Assembly (NCBI GenBank): GCA_019914945.1
Contig: CM034107.1
Coordinates: forward strand, 2,666,001 to 2,730,000
Direction: 5' to 3'
From: Typha latifolia
Lineage: Eukaryota > Streptophyta > Magnoliopsida > Poales > Typhaceae
DNA length: 64,000 nt
The notes under the pieces were generated by a model that saw only the letters and a list, made by a program, of their open reading frames with translations, made no database searches and was not told the DNA's origin. Positions 48,801 to 61,100 of this stretch are shown here, piece after piece (position 1 is the stretch's first letter; each line of letters opens with the position of its first letter). The translations under genes were made by a program, and so were the position numbers.

Positions 48801-49843
48801 TTCACTACTGCTGGTCATATTAAAATTACATATTTTCCCCCCTCTTTTTCTTTTGCCAGGGAGTTTCCTCTCAGTCACCAAAAAGTGGAGTTCAGATGAC
48901 AACTTGGTACTCAAATTTCCTATCATGTTAAGGACCGAGGCCATAAAAGGTTAGTCAGCATTAAATTGTTCCATTGCTGTTCTGTTCGAGTGGAAGGAGT
49001 AATAGCCAGATTACATCAATGAGCTGCTTCAGAATTCCATAAATTCGTTTAGACTTACATTGAACTCGTCACAGATGACAGAATAATAATTGTTCTCTTA
49101 CTGCTGCAGATGATCGTCCAGACTATGCATCAATCCAGGCAATCCTATTTGGGCCTTACCTTCTCGTAGGTTTGACAACCGGGGACTGGGACATGAAAGG
49201 CGGGGACTTCGATGCCATCTCAGACTGGATCACTGCAATCCCATCTTCATACAATTCTCAGCTGGTCTCTTTTACTCAGGAATCCAACAACCAGACTCTT
49301 TTCCTTTCCAACTCAAATGGTTCTCTTAAAATGGAGAACTGGCCTGATGTTGGAACTGATTCCGCCATTCACGCAACATTCAGAGTCTTTTCCCAGGATT
49401 CCAAGTACCGACATGCCCAGGCCCGTAGAATTACAAATGGAGGCGACGTCATGATCGAACCATTTGATCTTCCTGAGATGGTGATTAATAATTCCCTTGT
49501 CGTCTCCACAGCCAAAGATGGAGATTTTTTGTTCCGGCTGGTTGCTGGATTGAATGGAAAGCCAAACACAGTTTCACTAGAGTTAGGGAGTCGATCGGGA
49601 TGTTTCGTGTCTGCAGGAGTGAATTATTCTGCTGGCCAAAAGATCCAAATTGAATGCGAAAGTGATTCAACATCAGATGAGACATCATTCCGACAAGCTG
49701 TGAGTTTCAACAAGTTAACCGGATTGAGGCAATATAATCCTATTAGTTTCATGGCAAGGGGCATGAGAAGGAATTTCTTGCTTGAGCCACTGATGAGCTT
49801 GAGGGATGAATCATATACTGCATACTTCAACATTGGGGCTTGA
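42855..49843 (+). CDS. Secreted GH127 beta-L-arabinofuranosidase (DUF1680 family), 865 aa
   Basis: Twelve phase-matched exons: 42855-43389, 44114-44316, 44442-44639, 45146-45217, 45549-45644, 46252-46331, 46427-46502, 46637-46847, 47316-47512, 48227-48332, 48860-48949 and 49110-49843. Residues 1-23 are a signal peptide (LLLSGFVVLISILCS, cleavage near ISA/KE). The (alpha/alpha)6 GH127 domain follows. Its zinc-binding Glu and three Cys are present as Glu411-x-Cys413 and Cys486-Cys487, one of the latter being the expected Cys nucleophile. Glu393 in GGTSVSEF is the likely acid/base. Residues about 690-865 look like an arabinose-binding AbfB-type module. Bacterial GH127 enzymes release beta-L-arabinofuranose from hydroxyproline-rich glycoproteins, so extensins or related wall proteins are plausible substrates; the plant substrate is inferred. 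Length agrees with plant homologues of about 860 residues. Confidence 0.93.
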
Positions 49844-50317
49844 GGCATAACACAGATCTCAAGTCCATCATAGATTTGCAGATCAAATACTTCTATTGCC
49901 TTTTGTAGATCATTGATTGCGAGAAGTACTGTCAATGAGATGCTCAAAAGGTGTGATCAGCTCTTTATGGGATTCAGAGGAGTATCATTAGTGTAATAGC
50001 TCTCAAAACAAAAACAAAACAATTGGATTTGTTGATTTGCTTAATTGTTATAGCAATAATAGAAGTGGAGTTTATATCAAGTAATGGTCAGAATTTACAC
50101 CGGAGAAGAGGGAGAAATTTGATAATATCGGTGTCACCGAATGCATAGCATAATTCCTACCATGGTTTGAAGATTCGCTCAAGATATCAAATAGCAGGAG
50201 CCACCCAGGTTACTATCTTATACGAGTAATATAAATTTCGAATTCAAGTTACTAAAGAAATATTTTTGGCTGACAACATCAGTAGTGATTCTAAATACTT
50301 AGAACCAAGAACTCATC
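49844..50317. other. GH127 3' UTR and short spacer
   Basis: No gene is seen. This includes the GH127 3' UTR and the region where the downstream minus-strand pseudogene ends, so the two loci are convergent. Confidence 0.5.
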
Positions 50318-51420
50318 CTAAACTTTGCAATGCTCACTCTTTTCATGGTGTTCTACAAAGACACAGAATAGTAAACGTATCTCTACTACTGGCCGCGGAT
50401 CACCGGGGAGAATTTGCTCGTAGCTTCTCTCTTCCAAGTTGTAAACGCATATGTCGTACCTGCCGTCCTTTCTGAGTAATCGTCGGGAAAATTTGGATCT
50501 GAGCATGGGGAAATCCTTGGAAGAGAGGCACAATGGATCATCGCCTAAGCTGCTCACCTCGACGTACCTTCGACCATCAAGATCCATCCTTTACACTTTG
50601 ACACTAACCCTGGTGTAATAGTTGACTTCGTTTCCCGCGTTCGGGTCGTCCCTCGCCCTCCATGGAGTCTGGATGAGGTACTTGAATTCGTGGGACGGAA
50701 GGCCCTCCGGCGCCGGGATAAGAACCTTCGATTTGGGGGAGGGACCGCTGAGGTCCCACACCTCGACGATTCCTATCACGGTCACTACAAAGAACTCGCC
50801 TTTATGATAAATACAGTGAGAGGAGTAGGGATTCGGCCCGGTTCTCGGAAGCGTCGTCCACTTCTGGTCGCCTGCTCTTGCGAAAGAGAGCAGCTGGTCG
50901 TAAGGGTTGTGAATGAGCATGACGATGTAGTTGCTACCTTCCGATGGGCTCGACGACAAGGTCGCCCGCTCGTAGATGTAGTACCGGAGCTCTTGTGGAT
51001 TCTAGCGATATGGAGGGTCACTGTCATGGTTGCACAAATCGTAGACGGTGTACATCTTGATCTCGCCGTGAGAACCGAAGGTGGGCTTGATGTGATCGAA
51101 GGTGGACACGCGGGGGAGGTCGATCTGGGCGCCAGTGATCGGGTTGAGAAGGTGGAGCTCCGATTTGTTGTCGGCGGTGGTCAGCCAGCCGTGGGCGAAG
51201 CCGATGCAGAATCGGCGGCGGATCGCAAGGTGAGGAAGGGAGACAGTGTAGGTTTTGTCTTCGGAAAGGCTGTACAAGTCTGCGGCGATCGGGTCCCCCC
51301 CGCCCCCCCCCATCTATTGCCGCAGATCAACAACTCGGGAGTCTGAGGGCGAGAAGGAAGGCGAAGGCGATGGCCGAGGTCGGGGATCTCGACCTGCACA
51401 CGACTGAGACGATCGGAACA
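50318..51420 (-). pseudogene. DUF295 / F-box SKIP23-like pseudogene
   Basis: Reading on the minus strand, segments typical of DUF295 proteins follow each other in one frame: LYSLSEDKTYTVSLP, FAHGWLTTADNKSELHLLNP, CIYHKGEFFVVT, and DLDGRRYVEVSSLGDDPLC. The frame is broken by TAG at 51004-51002 and TAA at 50593-50591. Upstream, a short conserved-looking piece (PELLICGN) is in another frame, with the shift in a G-run at about 51296-51311. I see no F-box domain. DUF295 genes are numerous and fast-evolving, and many act as SCF adaptors; this copy looks dead unless the breaks are assembly errors. GC content is far above the surroundings. An antisense open frame of 218 codons on the plus strand is a by-product of the GC-rich sequence. 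Confidence 0.82.
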
Positions 51421-54400
51421 GCCGGAAACCTACTTGGATTCGGGTTCCGGGTTTTTCTTCTAGTCGGAATCCGATATTAGATTACAAAAATTAAAAATAT
51501 ATATATATATACACCATTTGGAATTTTAGACCACCAAATATCACTTTAATATTTTGTATCCCGCCTGTCCAAACTTTTAACTAAATTATAAATACAAATT
51601 ATTAACTAATATAAATAATTTTATCTTCCATTAGAAGGATAAAATAATTCATAGATAGCATTATACTCATTTTATCTTTGATCTAAGAGTGCTCATAGAC
51701 GGTCAACTCTAAGTTTCGATTTAACATTGTTAACTACAAATTATAAATAAAAGATCTTTAATTCATAGATAAGATTCATTATTCTTTAACTAAACAAGAC
51801 CTACAACATCTGGAAGAAAAACCCACATGGCATTATGGCAATGGCGGCAAGATAGATCACTTTCATGAAGCACTCTCGAAGTCGAATGCATAGCAATCGC
51901 AATTTATTGTTTTCCTTTAACAAACCCTTTAAAACTATTGCTTGTTTTCACCGACACCTATAAACTTTTTCTCATTATAATTTCACCCCTAAACTATGGG
52001 TTTATTATAAAAAAAAACCCTCTTCGTACTTCTACTCTTTTTGATACATTGTTCCGAAATCAATCGACCAGCTCCACGGTGTGCACTATTAGAGAGATTA
52101 AGTGCTTAATTTTTTTAAGTATAAAAAGATAAAAGTTAAAATCAAACTAAATAACCCTCGAGTACACTGCAATTGATCTAATATGCAACAAAGTAAGTGA
52201 TCTAAATTTCGAGTGGAGCCAAAACTCTACTCCAGAGAAAATTTCCTATCACCATACCATGTCTGACAAATCCTGCAAGGTTGCACTATTTACTTAGCAT
52301 CACCTGGAAAAACCAGTCTATAAGCTACAAAGTAAATTTTGATTACAGCTCCAAAATCTTGTGAACAAAAGCATAAAGTAGCTCTCCACCAGTATTATCT
52401 TTCTGAGTACTTTAGAAAGATTCATCCTTTATATGATGATGGTACTACACCAGACATCTCCTGCAGCAATAATTGTCCCAAGAACCCCAATTGTTCATCT
52501 AAAGAATTTTACAAAGCCCATCTTTTAGTCTACCATCATTTTCAAGTACAGAAATTTGTCATGCTTCAATCATTTGCCATTCAAATGCAGCTCCATTATG
52601 ACACCTCACATATTCCAATAGAGAATCCCAAGAGTATAATTTCACCTACTGAAATTTGAAAAACATAGATGACTTCCTTCTATGCAACAAATAGGAACTG
52701 GTCATGAACAGGAATTTATCTTAATAAGAATTATGATTACAAGATCACTTCTGATCAGCCTCCCACTAGAAAGACCTGAGCCCATTCACCCAGATGTCTC
52801 AACTTGCCCACCCCCAGGGGATGGAGGAGATAAGAAGCTTGCTTTAGAGCTTCACAGCCTACTTCACCTCGCTCTACAATCTAGACAAAATCCTCAATCC
52901 AAGTCACTGTTATTGACTAGTGACTTAAAACTTAACCAGTTCCACCAAATATTGATGTTAAACAAGATACGAGGAAAGAAAGAAAGAACTCAATGTAAGT
53001 AACAGTGATCTCATGAAATTCATGAACACTGGGATGACAGAGACTTCCAACTTTTCCTATCATCAAGGAAACAGAGAAACTTTGTTGCCATTTTATTCCC
53101 AGATCTCAGAATTTTAGAAAAGAGAAAAGAACAAAGTGGACAAGGTAAGGTTTAAGAGACGCAGCTTTGGGTATCAAATTCAGCACTATCAAGGAGCTTT
53201 CAGGTCAACATGCTTATATGCGGTTCTCCCAACAAACTAAATGAAAATTACTAAAATCCAAGCAAAAACAACAAACTCAAACTGACAAAATACAGCCAAG
53301 AATGTAAACATTAAATATGTTCAATCAAATTTAAACATTTAAATATGTTCAGTTGAACCCTTAATCTAGTAGAAGCATAATTTAAAGCAATTATCCTGCC
53401 GGTGACGGTGCTGTGCAGCACCCCTCGTAGCAGCTTTGCCACTAGCCATCTACCTCGTCATCAGGTGGCAAGCAACGGGCGTTGAAGGTGAGTAGTGCCT
53501 GCACCGACGAGAAGTGCCCATACTAACAATCTCATCCTTTAGGACCTCCAATTTTCCCAGAACACATATTACTCCTAATTCTCCATTCCCCCAAAAAAGA
53601 TATACACAAAGGTCATCCCATACTAAATACAACCAAAACTACCAAATTTAAATCCAGCTGAATTCCTGAACAGATAAATAATATTTGAAATTCTAGTAAG
53701 AAACTATCACCACAGAACATTCAAAATACTATGACAAGGGGATAAGTTCAACAATTTCAGCATATGTTTAGAAGATCAATATACAGACCACCCTCTAAGA
53801 AAAACAAAGAGCTAACCGGGACAAAACCATGTATTATTGATAAGCAAGATCACCGAATTTTAAATAAACAAAATCCAATATAACTGAATAAAAAGTGTTT
53901 GTGAACTTAAGATGTCATTATACTGAGTGCCAAATGCAATGAAATATAACAAGATCATATAGTAGAAAATATAAACACAATAAATGAACATTAGAGGAAT
54001 TGGCAATGCAAAAGCCAAGAGACACAGGGTTACTGTAGCTGTAACACAAGCACAAAGCACTCTGCAACACATTATAAAGTTTTACTGCAACATTCACTCA
54101 CCTTGCATCTCCTACCAAGGATTCGCAAGCATAAGATAGAAAGAACAGAGTGCGAGATACTTTTTGGCTGGCCAATATATAAGCAAGGAAGCATGGGTAT
54201 TTCAAATCTATCTATCCCATGGATTAACTGTTGAATTACCATTGATGCAGCATAACATGTCGAGTACTATACCATATTATAAAGCTAGTCAAATCATAAG
54301 TCACACGACTCCATCGTCCAGCACAAATGAAAGATTACACAATGAAGCCAGCATGCAAACCTTTTCCAATCAACAAGGGAATTACTGAGGCTGGCGTATG

Positions 54401-54525
54401 AGCCAAGCATAACACCATCCAGCCATTTAGGACAATAAAGGACACCAATATTAAGTACATGAAAGGAAAGGGCATAGATAGACTAGAGGTGCTGAACAAG
54501 ATATTCTGATCTTCAAACCACTTCC
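51421..54525. other. Intergenic region, pseudogene promoter side to the stress-protein 3' end
   Basis: Up to about 52200 the DNA is AT-rich with TA repeats near 51497-51510. From 52300 to 54500 it is moderately complex, with open frames (52339-52659, 52682-53002, 53450-53632) that show no recognisable domain or splice logic. The last part is presumably 3' UTR of the A20/AN1 gene. I found no tRNA or other RNA gene. Confidence 0.45.
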
Positions 54526-55038
54526 TTAGATCTTGTCAAGCTTTTCAGCCTTAACGACCGGGTTTGCCTTTGCAATTGCGTCCCTGGCTTCTGTTCTGTA
54601 ATCAAATGGGCAGTCATGCTTGTCAGAATAGCGGTGTGTAGCACAGAAGAGGTTCCCACACCGACAATTGAACCCAGTCAGACCAACACGCTTCCTGCAA
54701 GCACTGCACCTCTGAGGACCATTCTTCTTCGCAATTGCCTCACCACCCTCACTCGAGCCCACAGCAACAGATGGCTGTGCAACAACAGCTTTTGCCTCCA
54801 CCAGAGCTACTGTTATGTCTGCATTACCAAGGATGGCTGGTTCCTTCCCAATACCACTACCATTCACAATGCTGTCAATGGAGGACGCCGCCAGTTTGGC
54901 CTGTTCTTGTTTCAAGATCATATCCTTGTGGCACTTGGAGCACATATTCATTGTCGCCGCGCTGCCAAAGAAGCCGCAATTGTTGATGCAAAGGATCGGG
55001 CCTTCGGGGGGTTGGCAACCTGTCTCCTTGTGCTCCAT
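54526..55038 (-). CDS. A20/AN1 zinc-finger stress-associated protein (SAP), 170 aa
   Basis: One exon encodes 170 residues. The A20 finger has C17-x3-C21-x11-C33-x2-C36. The AN1 finger at about 108-148 has the [10 protein letters not shown] start and the [19 protein letters not shown] zinc ligands. The C-terminus [13 protein letters not shown] and the N-terminus MEHKETGCQ are close to rice SAP8-like proteins as I remember them. Such SAPs are stress-inducible, bind ubiquitin through A20 and may act as E3 ligases or redox sensors. An in-frame coding exon with an intron only in the leader is the family's usual structure. The subfamily is clear; the role in this plant is inferred. Confidence 0.96.
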   Translation of the reverse strand: MEHKETGCQPPEGPILCINNCGFFGSAATMNMCSKCHKDMILKQEQAKLAASSIDSIVNGSGIGKEPAILGNADITVALVEAKAVVAQPSVAVGSSEGGEAIAKKNGPQRCSACRKRVGLTGFNCRCGNLFCATHRYSDKHDCPFDYRTEARDAIAKANPVVKAEKLDKI

Positions 55039-55062
55039 ACTTCTGATTGTACAAAGGCAGTC

Positions 55063-55576
55063 CTTGAATCAGAGCAATTTTAATAAATCTTTTCCAACAT
55101 AACATACGCAGATGAACTAAATAAAATAACTACACCAACTACAAGAAATACACAATATAAATACTTAATTAAGAAAACCATAATCTACATATCACAAAAT
55201 CATAAAAGTTAGCCACCGCTTAACGGTAGTAAGAAATCAAATACTAGGTCTAGTTCCTTTTTTTCAGATCTAAGATCATTCAAAATCCAATTCAAGTGAA
55301 AAAAAAGGACCCATTAATATTACCCAAAAATTCGAAAACCAAATATACCCATTTCCCGCTGACAAAAATACAGTAACATCTGTCAAAAAAATAAAGCAAT
55401 TGAAATCATACTAACATAAGATTAAATTAAGCATACACAAGAGAAAATATAAAGATATAACTTTTATACCACACGTCGCATCTTCAAATAAGTATATATG
55501 GAATTTCAGTTAAAAAAAAAAGAAAAAAATAGAGAGACAGACAGACAGACAAGATCGAATCGAGATCCTAGCTCAC
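55063..55576 (-). other. Leader intron of the stress-associated protein gene
   Basis: The minus strand shows donor GCAG/GTGAGC at 55576 and acceptor GATTCAAG ending at 55063, giving a 514-nt intron. A leader exon follows upstream to about 55935, and 24 leader bases lie between the acceptor and the ATG. Leader introns are typical of SAP genes and often raise expression. Confidence 0.65.
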
Positions 55577-55970
55577 CTGCTTCAAAAGGCCGAGACTTTT
55601 CGCAATTTCCGCCTCAGCGTCTCCCCCCCCCCCCGATGACCTCTGAGATCAAGACAACGGATTCGAAAGAAGAAAAGTTAGCCTAAGAAAAATCAAACTT
55701 AAACGCCCAAAACCGATTCAAATCCACGCAGGAGATAGAAATCAAAGAAATTGAACCAGAAATAATAAAATCGAAGGCGAAAGGATCCGAAACCCTAACC
55801 CTAGCGGCCTCGAAATCGCCTCGGAATCGCAGAATCGATGGGCTCCGAAGAGGGGTTGGAGACATAAAAAGGCAACGAAGAAAGAGAGAGAGAGAGATAA
55901 GTTAGAACTTTCCAATTCCAACCCCCCACATTAAAGAAGCTTCCTCTCCGTCAGAATTCCCCATATATAA
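55577..55970 (-). promoter_or_regulatory. Leader exon and core promoter of the SAP gene
   Basis: A TATA-like TATATAT is read on the minus strand at 55962-55970, suggesting transcription starts near 55935. The leader exon holds a C-run at about 55622-55634 (G-run in sense) and a telo-box pair at 55790-55804 (AAACCCTAACCCTA on the plus strand). The end of transcription start is inferred. Confidence 0.45.
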
Positions 55971-57779
55971 AATTATATGCGACACCCCTATCTACCGTAC
56001 ATTTTTGCTGCATCGACAGATGGACGGCGGAGACAACGTTTCTCCCGCATAAAGGCTTACTACAGTTCGACATTTGCGTACGGAGTCGGTGTTCCGATAC
56101 CGCCTTCCGCAGTCTTTGCTCTCGGAATACCGAGTCGGCGTCGCAACTATTCCTGCAGACTAACTTAACTAACGTGAGCTCCGAACGATAGGCGTGAGAG
56201 GTGACGTCGTTTTGGGTTAAACGGATGGCAGAGAGATGTCTTGGGTTTAGATAGTACGTGGTCTTGCGGAGCATCCCGTAGGAACTTTGACGTTTAAGTG
56301 CACGCACAGAGAGATTTGTATGCGGGATTGAACTTCTCATAGCGCCCCAAGAGGCGAAGACCGTGGGCAAAGTAGGCCGCTCTTTGATTCACGCATAATT
56401 TTATCTACTACTTTCTAGAATATGTTAGCCAACCAAACCCAATCTTTTGCTCTCTTTTTTTTTTTCCTTTTTCTCCCTTCATTCTAGGTAGCCCCTAAAA
56501 CTTATATTTTATTATTTATCATATCATCTCTATTTTTTTTTAAAATTAATTCTAGTTATTGCCGTATGTTTGTTTCAAATTTTAGGGGTGATTTGCATAA
56601 ACAGTACGCCAGTTTTCAATTTTCATATTTTCTAAATTTTTCTTCTAATTTTGCACTCATTAGGACTCTCGTGGACTAATTCAGAGACCCCTAAATTAGA
56701 TTAGTAACTAAAAATATTTTTATCTTTTTTATATCTAATTAATTATTTAATACATAAATTAATTATGAATTATATTTACTATTTTATCACTTTTACTTTA
56801 GAAGTAACAGTGAATTATATAATAAAATTGTGAAACTTAGAAAAATGTAAGTATTCAATATATTTGAATGACGTACTAAAATTATAAAACTCATAAAAAC
56901 ATTCAAGTGTTTAATGGCTGTAAATTACATAATAAAACTATAAAATAAAAAATACAAATGCCCAATCAATGCGAATTACATAATAAAACTATAAAATTCA
57001 TTAAAAAATAAATAAATGTGAAAATAAAAATACATTAATTAATAGCTATCAATTAGGTTAACAAATAATTTGCTCAAGGAAGAAAGAGAGAATTTTTAAT
57101 TAATATAGAAAAATCTTCGTTTTGACTAGATTAATGAGAAAAAAAAGAGAACTTTTATATTATTATAGAACATCAGCACGTCTAATTGAGGCGTAAGATG
57201 CGTTTAATAAAACTAATAAATTATTTATACAAATCTCATATTCATAATATTATTAATTGTAAAAATAGAACTGAGTCTGACGTGTAAAATAAAAATTAAC
57301 TGTACTTTTATCTAAATCACTTTCGTAAACATAAACGGTGGATAACGGGTTACGGGTCGGTATCTAACCTGGTTATTAGACTTTAATTTAATATTATTTT
57401 AATAAAAATTATACTTTTATACGTGGGTCCAATTTATTTATATAAGTTTTAGCGATTTCTTCATAGCAGACTAAATTCTACCAAAGTTTAAAAAAAAAAT
57501 CAGAAAACACCCTACTTTATGGTTTAATTACTAATTATAGTTCAAATCTCAAATTATTAAAATATACTTCTTGAGATAACCGTTAGATACATTGGAACTT
57601 TCGGAGTCTTTAATTACGATGGTCACACATTTCAATGTTTTCTTTGGAAAAGAAAATTTAAATTCGCTGTCAAAAATATATAGAAAAATTTATTAAGAAA
57701 ATAATATTAAATCCAAAAAATAGAGTCCAGTTTTTAATCATGAAAAAGAAAAGGTAACATTGCAAGTTGCTGCTGTCTC
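55971..57779. other. Intergenic region, no gene seen
   Basis: The first 400 bases are GC-richer promoter-like DNA upstream of the SAP gene. 56400-57740 is strongly AT-rich with repeated TTACATAATAAAACTATAAA-like phrases near 56820-57000, suggesting decayed tandem or mobile DNA. No domain is recognised. Confidence 0.5.
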
Positions 57780-60700
57780 ATTTATATATATATATATATC
57801 TCTGGCAAAAGCGTCTCCTTTGCGAGTTAGAAACATCACCCTCGCGTTCGAGAACACAAGGAAGGCAAACAACGTGGAGAGCCATCGAATAGAGTCCGAA
57901 ATCGTAGTCGTACTCGTTCTCTCCCTTTTCGGTAGATCGAGCACGCCAATGAGTATGTCTCACCATTCGTTTCCAGTTTTCTTGGATGATTTGAGATGTG
58001 AGTGTTTTTGGCAGTTTTTTCTTCTTTGGGAGAGAGGGGTTTGTTTTGGATTTTGTTGCCATTGGTGATTCGATACGAACGCTGCTGTCTTTCTGATGTT
58101 TTTTCATGGTCTGACGTTCTGAATTCTTTCGGAGTTATTCTATTTGAGCTTAAGTACACAAACTTTCATAGATATTTAAGTGACTTATGGCGATAGATTA
58201 GAATGCATCAGGCATGTAGGCATGAGTAAATATGAACTTTTGGTGTTCATAGTGTAGTCGTTGACCTCCATGCTAATAAATTCAGGATGTCAAATTTGTC
58301 ATTTATCTTGATGGTTATAATGTTCTCAGAGAAGATTATTGATGAAAGACCTAAGACCATCTCGCAATTAACCTACTTTTATGATGTAGATTCAACTAAC
58401 CGAGTGTGTGTTAGTGATATACCATTTTGTCCCTGCTAATTATCTGGTTTCCCTACTATATCAATCTGAACAAGCAACATGATGGTTTTGATGTAGGTTC
58501 GGATTATAGCCTATATGATTAACTGCTCATCAAGTTCAAAAACATCAATTTTTTTCTCTATGTTTTGGTGAGTTGCTGGTTGTGTCCCTTTCTTTTGCTC
58601 CAGTATTTAAGTTGCGAACCAAAATAGAATGACTTTATTTTCTCTCGCAACCAGAGATAATTCCTGTTAAGTGTTAACTATGTATTAAGGAAGAGAGATG
58701 AATGTTTTATCCATATCTCTATGCTCAATGTATGCATCAATCTTTGAAACTTTTCATAATTAGGAGAGCTTGTGGCCTGTAATGACAACATTACTTTTCA
58801 CTGGCAGTTCTGAACTTTTAGCTTGGAGTAGTATGTGTCAACTTATTTTTCTATTGGCTCATCTTAGATTTTTTGCTATGATATTTTCATTGAATATAGT
58901 CTAGATATTTGATTTCTTATTTCTATTGCATGAAGAGACTAAAAAAGTATATATACACGAACGGCTGATGAAAATGAGCAGTGCAACTGCAAGATATGTT
59001 GCTTAGAATATTTCAAGATTTTTGTCCTTGCATGAAGTTTTCCATTTAGCTGTAACCTGAATCATGTACTGATTCTGGTTTGAAGCTTTTGCTACTTCTA
59101 GTTGTCTCACTACTAATTATCGTAACAGTTTTGTCAATAATATCATCTTAGATCGACACACTTCATTGACGATGAGATGGTGCACAAGATTAAACATAAA
59201 CATATGATTTAACAGATTTGAAGTACTAATCCATTCTGTTGGCTAATTTCTTCTCCAGGAATGTGACAGAGGCTACATTAGCATATAGCCAACATGCATT
59301 TCTTGCAGATGGGTACAATTGTACATCGTCATAGGAAGGTAGATGCTTCCTTATAACCCTTGCGATCTTCAGTATGATTAACATTTTCTTGTCATAGATC
59401 ATAAAGCCTACAATTAGAACCTCTGAGGATGTACAATTTTTTTTTATTCCTGATATTATAGTGTGGCTGTTATTTTCTTGTGTTCCTTTTGTTCAGTAAA
59501 CATGATTAACAACATGTGCTTATTTGTTTTTGTTTGGCTGAATTGGTAAAGCCACATCAATTCTTTATTGTTCTTTACTTCTGCCTAGAAACATCGGACC
59601 AAATTTTCAAATGGGCTGAATCGAGCTAGAAAGTACCAAAGGTACCAGTCTTCTAGACCATTTATTTTTTCCATCTTTGCTGTATCATGCCATTATGATT
59701 GAAATACACTGTCTACATTTCTGAATACACTTCTATTGGTGTCATCATTTGGATAATTATCCTACCATGGTTTCAAGACTTCATTAATACTCGATGACAA
59801 ATTATTGAGAAGCACATGGTGCGGCCCATGATAGGAAGAGTAACTGCATGTAATGGTTGTCAGTTTATTCTCTTCCCATATTTTTGTGACCCAAAGATTA
59901 CACTTTACACAACCCATGGCTTTTATAGGAACCAGGGAGTGATGTTGTTTGATCATATTAAATTCTCTTTTGACATCGATTAAAGGTTTCTCAATCATCT
60001 CAAAGTCTTTATGGACATATTTTTAGAAGCTATATGATCTCCTTTATTTCTTTATTTTAAAGAATGATATCTGCACCTATATACAATATCTGTGGGCCCT
60101 TCTCTTTTGTATAAAACAATCAGTGGAACTATCAGACTATCAGACAAGCAAAGGAGAGTACAAAATGTCTTTCATCAAATAAAGTGGAAAGCAGCAATAA
60201 ATTGTGTCAAAGTTTATTGGGAAGTCTGTTCTGTTACATGTATTTCAAGCTAGACATATGTAGACTTTGGATTCTTCATGGCGTAATAAGCAACTGCCCC
60301 AGCCTATCACTCTAAGGAAGAGATGCAATAGTTGGTTATAGACAGAAGTAAAAGAGGCGACTTAAGAGATTAGTGTACTTCTTATGCCTACAATAAAAGG
60401 GCTATGTTTGAATTGAAGTGCTAGATATCGAAGAACTGAGATTTTTTTTCCCTTTGTGACTATATGTCTTCATCCTTTTTTTACTTATTATGAAATAATT
60501 CAGGTGGATTAGCTATTACAAGATTATACGGTCATCATCTTCATCATTGCGCAATACTTGACCCAATAATGTGTAGGCACTAGAAGTCTAGAATGAATTG
60601 GCAATTAATTCCTAGCTGAATAATAGACAACAGAAAGATCTGCCACAAAAGTTGTAGGCCCAGTTCATAGGCGGTTTGCTATAAATATTTGAAACAAGAC

Positions 60701-61100
60701 TCCTATAATCTTCTTTGGCCCTGTCTTGTGTGAGTACATACACCATGATAGGCCATCCAAATTGATGATCTCTTTTTAATGAGATGGTGCCATCAATCAT
60801 CAGTTTTCTACGAATGTAGTAGGAGTTAAATTTATATGTTTCTCCTAAAATGGCACTCTTGCAGGAAAGAAAGGATTTGACACTAGATGAACGGCGAGGA
60901 AAAAGAGTCAGGAAATCAAGAAATAAGATCACTATTAGGAAATTTTGACCTTTATATTGTGATCACATTAAAAAAAGAAAATAAGATGGTTTTCTGGATT
61001 TTTCTTCTTCTGGAAAGGGACTAATAAGTAGTCATCTTTTTCAGTATAAGACTCATGTTAGCTTTAGTTAAAAAGCCTTTTTTTAATGAATAAACTATCC
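57780..61100 (+). ncRNA. Possible spliced transcript with no clear protein
   Basis: A TATA-like run at 57783-57799 is followed by a GC-richer leader-like stretch with donor GAT/GTGAGT after about 57998. Further exon-like blocks have good splice borders: 59309-59338, 59589-59641 and from 60865. Joining the middle blocks gives only a 32-codon basic frame beginning MGTIVHRHRKK. The block at 60865-60948 reads as a basic peptide ending IRKF then TGA, but in a phase that does not fit. I therefore suggest a non-coding or small-ORF transcript, or a decayed gene. Evidence is splice consensus only. Confidence 0.22.

Noticed and set aside
50690..51346. Plus-strand 218-codon frame opposite the DUF295 pseudogene
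   Set aside because: GC-rich antisense frames are common opposite such genes. The minus strand carries the recognisable DUF295 segments; this frame carries none.
60612..60932. Minus-strand 106-codon frame
   Set aside because: It has no recognisable domain and overlaps exon-like sequence on the other strand; not enough to call a gene.
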